From positions 186,001-250,000 of the forward strand of contig MU119259.1 of NCBI GenBank assembly GCA_014904845.1: a stretch of DNA of 64,000 bases, written 5' to 3'. Made by a program: the position numbers and the translations under genes. This document shows, one piece after another, positions 59,223 to 64,000 of the stretch; the stretch's first letter is position 1; each line of letters begins with the position of its first letter. This DNA is from Acephala macrosclerotiorum. Its lineage: Eukaryota > Ascomycota > Leotiomycetes > Helotiales > Mollisiaceae. The notes beneath the pieces were generated by a model, which did no database searches, was not told the DNA's origin, and worked only from the letters and a program-made list of their open reading frames with translations.

Positions 59223-61235
59223 TTTTTTTTTTTTTATAATAATATATTTTTATTAAATAATTAAATATATTTCGTATAATTATACGTTTTTCGATTTTGT
59301 TTATTATTTTTTGAAAATATTTGAAAGTTTTCAATGAAATCGAAAAATAAATAATGTAATATGTATTTGTTTTTATTATTTGAATTTTTTTTTATTGATA
59401 TATTATTTTTATTATTAAAATATTAATTTATTTCAATAAAATTTAAAATAAAATATACAAAATATATTTTGAAATAATAATAATTCGAATTATAAAAATC
59501 AAATATATAATAATAAAATATTTATTTTTTTGATATAAGTTTTAATTTACGTTTTTTTTCGTTTTTTTTTTTTATATTTTTTTTATATATTTTTTTCGTT
59601 TTTTATATTTTATATTAAAAATTAATATTAATTGAATACTTAGAATCAATTACGTATTATAAAAAATATTTCGAAATTTATTATATCGAAAATTAAATTA
59701 TTATTAAATATAAATCGATATAATTTTTTATTTTCTTTTTTTGTTTTATTTTCTCTCGATAATTATATATCGTTTAATCGATATATATTCGAGTAATTTA
59801 AATCGCAAAATAATAATTATAATTCATTTTAAACGTTTTAAATAAAACTCGAAAACGATTTAAATAAAATATTTTATTATTTATAAAACAATTTTAAAAT
59901 TCGATTTTATTGAAAAAATCTATTAATATACGATATAATCGTATACTCGATTCGTGAAATTTTTTTTATTAATACTTTAATTTCTATATATTGAATAATT
60001 GATTAATTCGATTTCTAATAACAATTTTAATTTAAATTAAACGAATATATTTTTAAAAAAATTATTATCAATTATTAGTTTTTAATAAATAATTAGTAAA
60101 ATAAAAACGATTATAAATTCCACGAATTAAAAAAAAAAAATTCATAGAATAAATACTATAATTACATTTTATTTCGATTTATTATTAATTCGTATTAAAT
60201 GCGCGATTAAATTGATAATAAATAATTTTAAATTTTGATAAATATTTACAAAATAATTCGCGATTTTTTTTTATTGAATATGTAAAATATAAATAAAACA
60301 AATCGATAAATTTTTTAATTTAATAAAATTATTAATTATATTATATTTTTTTTAGATTAATTAAAAGTATAATATAGAAATAAACTTTGTATTCGTATTA
60401 ATATTTTATAATTAGAATAAAAAAAAAATAAACGAACGATATTTTTATTATATATTTCAAATTTGTTTTCGAATTTATTAATATTTGAAAATAATATTTT
60501 TTTCTAAGAACTAAAAAATGATTTAATTTAATTCTTAATTATATAATCGTTTTAATTTTAATAATAATTGTTTTTGTAATAAAAAAACGATATCGATTGA
60601 ATAATAATAAAAAATTACGTTTTAAATTCGATATTAAAAATAGTAAATTTTGTTATTTTTATATTTACAATATTTTAATATTATTTAATATTTTTTTTAT
60701 AAAATCAAAAACAATTAAAAAACTATATTTACACGAAAACAATTTAATATTCGTTTATTCGTAACGAAAAAAATCAAAATAATAATTTTTACAATTAATA
60801 CTATTATCAACTTTAAAACTATTAAAAACTCGTACGAAAAAACGATATTAAATTTAAAAAAAAAATTTAAACTTTAACGAAATATATTCGATTATTTTTA
60901 ATAAATATAAAATTAATAATTTTTATTTAATTCAAAAAACGATAAAATTTAATAAAAAAAAACAATACAATATGTAATTTGTTTTTAATTATAATTATTC
61001 GATATTATTAATCGAATTTAATTATCTAAAAATAATATAAAAAATGAAAATAAAAAAAATATAACTATTAAAAATAGTAAGTATTTTTTATTTGTCTCGA
61101 AAACAATACTTTGATTAATTAATTCTAAGAAACAATTAATTCAAAAATAGTATCGATACAAATAAAACTTTTTTATACAATTACTACAACGACGAATTCG
61201 CATCTAAAAATAAGTTTAATTAACCCGCTCCAATA

Positions 61236-61730
61236 CCTATCGAGCAATGTAATTCTATCGAACAATACTCGTTTATCGAATCAATATCGTTTATTAAACG
61301 AGCTGCGCTTATTCAATTAGTCTAAAAAAAGAAAAAAGTAACATTCAAAGTATTCAATTCGATGAATTATATTTTGACGTATTATAAGTATAATAAAATT
61401 GATATTGATTCTAAATATCTACTTTTGACTCGAAAAAAAAGAAAACACGTAAATTTAATTTATATCGAATTTTGTAATTGACTAATTAATACAAATTGCA
61501 ATTGTAGAATAGAATATCACGAAAAAATTTGAGTTAAAAATCGATATCCATTTCGAAAATAATAAAAACGAAATACTTTACTTTATTTTTCTATAGAATT
61601 GCGATTAAAAATTCTTTATCAAAAAAATCAAAAGAATTTCTAATAAGAATTTCTTTTGAACTAATTTTAACACTTAGAATAAATATAAAAAAAACTACGA
61701 CAAACACGCAATATGTAATTCAAAAAATCT
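61236..61730 (+). pseudogene. Relic of a protein-coding frame, about 160 codons with internal stops
   Basis: One plus-strand frame reads PIEQCNSIEQYSFIESISFI, KRAALIQLV, stop, KKKKVTFKVFNSMNYILTYY, KYNKIDIDSKYLLLTRKKRK, HVNLIYIEFCN, stop, LINTNCNCRIEYHEKI, stop, VKNRYPFRK, two stops, and then KRNTLLYFSIELRLKILYQK. All stops are TAA, TGA or TAG, explainable by C-to-T or G-to-A change of CAA, CAG, TGG or CGA. GC is locally higher than around it, so this block was mutated less. Family not recognised; a transposon protein is most likely. Confidence 0.6.
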
Positions 61731-64000
61731 CAAAAATATGATTAATTTAATAATAAATTTCAAATAAACGTAAATTCAAATATACGATAATAATAATCAA
61801 TTTAATTACAACGATTAACAATTAAAAAATAAATCTTTATAAAATAATTAAATAAAATCGAAAATAATTTGAATTACAATTATAAAAAAATTTGTATTTG
61901 AAAAAAACACAATAAAAAGTATTTATAATAAAAAATTTTTTTTAATTATTAAATATTTTGATTTTATATTAAATTGTACAATATTATCTAAAACTTAATA
62001 CAATTACTATTTATTGAAATTGTTATTTTATAGATTACAACGCTTTTTAACTCAAAAATATTAAAAACGAATTAATTAATTATATTTTTGTTAACGTATA
62101 TATATTTTTACCAACGTATAAATTCTTATCAACGTATAAATTCTCACTAACGCATATAAAACGTATTAAAATATATACACTATCAACGAAAAAAATTAAA
62201 TTTTACTTTTTAAAATAATAATAATTCTTTTGAGTTTATTATTATTATTAGTAATTATTTTAAATTCAAATACTAAAAATTTAAATATACAATAATTGTA
62301 TTATACGCGTTATTAATAAATCGTTGATACTATTAACAATCGATTAATTAAAAAATATTTTTATTAATATTTCGTTTTTTATATTAAATTATTATAATCG
62401 ATTTAATTAATATAAATTATTTTATTTAATATATATTTCAAAGAAATTTTTTTTTAATTTTTTTTAAAAATTATATAATTATTTTAATATTTTAATACTT
62501 TAAATAAAAACGTATTTATTATAAAATTTTATATTAAAAAAATACTTTTTAAAATTCTCATTTTTATATTTAATTATTATAATCGATTTAATTAATTTAA
62601 ATTATTTTATTTAATATATAATTTTTAAAAAAATTATATAATTATAAAAATGTTTAATATTAAATAAATATTTTAACGTTATAAATAAAAATATTTTTTT
62701 AATAAAATTTTATATTAAAAAAATATTTCAAAAAAATACTTTTTAAAATTCTCATTTTATATTAAATTATTACGATCGATTTAATCGATTATAAAAGATT
62801 ATTTATTAGAAAAATATTTTTTAAATTATTTATTAAATATTATATAATTATAAAATTAATAAAAATAAAATTTAATATATTAATATTTTAATATTTAAAA
62901 TAAAAACGTATTTAAATAATTTTACAATTATTATTTTTATTAAATATAATTATATTTTATTAATTTACATAATAATAAATTAATAAAATTATTTGAAATT
63001 TAATATTTAAAAATATTTAATTAAATTTCAATTTATTTACAAATTTTATTCAATTTGAATTAATTAATAATCAAAAATTGTAAATTAATTATAATCGCGA
63101 AATTTTAATATTTTTTATTAAAATAATTATATATTATTTCGAAATTATATAATTACGAATTTTTTAAATAAATTAATAAAATTATTAAATTTAATAATTA
63201 TTATTATTAAGTTTATTATATATTAATAATCGTTTAATTTTATAAAATTTTTAAATTTAAATTTTTTTTGAATTTTTATTTATTTATATTAATTTTTTAA
63301 TTATATATATATTATTTATAAAATTGATTTTTCGATTTCGAATATTATTTTAAATTTATAAAACGTTTAATTCGAATTAAATTTATAAACGAAATTTTAT
63401 TATTATTATATTTTTTTTTAATTTTATATTTTTATTTTTAATATATAATTTAATATTATTATTTTTTTATATTTATATAAAATTATTATTAATAAATTAA
63501 TATTTATATTTATTTTAAAATTAAATTTATTTTATTTTATTTTTTATTTTATAAATAATAATTATATAAAAATTTATTATTATTTAATATTATTAAAATT
63601 ATTTTATTAAAAAAAAATTTATATTATTAATAATATATATTTTTTTAATTTCGAAATTATTTAAAAAAATTTATTAATTATTATTATTACTCGATATTTA
63701 ATAAATTATTCGAATAATATATTTGAAAAAATATTTAATAAAATAAAATATTTTTAAAAATTAAAATATTTTTTATTTAATATTAATAAAAATAATAAAT
63801 TCAAAATTTTAAATAATATTTAAAAATATCGTTTTATTAATTAATAAATTTTTTTTTTTCGAAAATAAATTTAAAAATTTTCATTTATAATTAAAATATT
63901 TCGTATTATATAAATAATATATAATTTAATAAAAATTAATATTAATTTTTATTAAATTTATAAATAAATTAAAATTTAATTATATATTATTAAATTTTAA

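Larger units (their letters stand above)
49560..64000. other. AT-rich, gene-free, hypermutated domain (transposon-derived; possibly centromeric)
   Basis: From about 49560 the GC content drops to roughly 10-15% by eye and stays there to the right edge, with no intact gene of any length. Most remaining C is followed by G (aacgtt, ttcgaa, tacgat), while CA, CT and CC are very rare in the most mutated parts. That is the signature of strong C-to-T mutation at non-CpG sites, as in repeat-induced point mutation, and is the opposite of deamination of methylated CpG. Some sub-blocks are less mutated and still show protein relics (listed). A 16-bp tandem repeat and a TA microsatellite lie inside. The size and composition fit a fungal centromere or a RIP-affected transposon cluster, but I cannot tell which. 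Overall character is clear; interpretation is inference. Confidence 0.85.

Noticed and set aside
49560..64000. Inserted mitochondrial DNA
   Set aside because: No mitochondrial gene, tRNA or rRNA is recognisable, and the CpG-restricted pattern of C and G is not typical of mitochondrial AT richness.

Overview
The window looks like a nuclear chromosome segment of a filamentous ascomycete fungus. Evidence: many short GT-AG (and some GC-AG) introns of about 45-110 bases, compact genes on both strands, and a gene set typical of Pezizomycotina (SUMO, Cmc4, Nup84/Nup107, Vps37, Vma5, Met14, Mak21, mitochondrial ProRS). A Leotiomycete is my best guess, from the general look of the proteins and a relic of an FHA-domain kinase family; that is inference, not a search result. 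Exon coordinates were built by hand from reading frame, splice consensus and protein-family expectation. Nearly all models give total lengths divisible by three.

Layout. 1-1.6 kb: 5' part of a mitochondrial succinate-CoA ligase alpha-type gene (minus), running off the left edge. 2.2-9 kb: small conserved protein, SUMO, CX9C protein Cmc4, nucleoporin Nup84/107. 9-14.5 kb: AT-hook, Gln-rich protein with a 22-residue tandem repeat, then an F-box protein. 14.5-20.3 kb: long microsatellite-bearing intergenic DNA around VPS37. 20.3-27 kb: GMC oxidoreductase, an unrecognised gene with a repeated D-S/G-F-P-W-I motif, and a small coiled-coil protein. 27.2-29.8 kb: a small island of decayed, C-to-T mutated sequence containing a broken FHA-kinase gene. 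30.4-49.5 kb: ordinary gene-dense DNA with an MpaB-type oxygenase, V-ATPase subunit C, APS kinase, a hotdog thioesterase, MAK21/NOC1, mitochondrial ProRS and several unrecognised conserved proteins.

From about 49.56 kb to the right edge (14.4 kb) the DNA changes abruptly to extreme AT richness with no intact gene. Surviving C and G sit largely in CpG. A 16-bp tandem repeat and at least two still-readable protein relics full of stop codons lie inside it. This is best explained as transposon-derived DNA hypermutated by RIP or a RIP-like process, possibly centromeric or pericentromeric.

The genes are mostly housekeeping and do not form an obvious pathway cluster. I found no defence system, CRISPR array or convincing biosynthetic cluster. 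The more unusual items are the repeated-motif gene at 24.5-26 kb, the CpG-sparing hypermutated domain, the relic reading frames in it, and the concentration of GC-AG introns.
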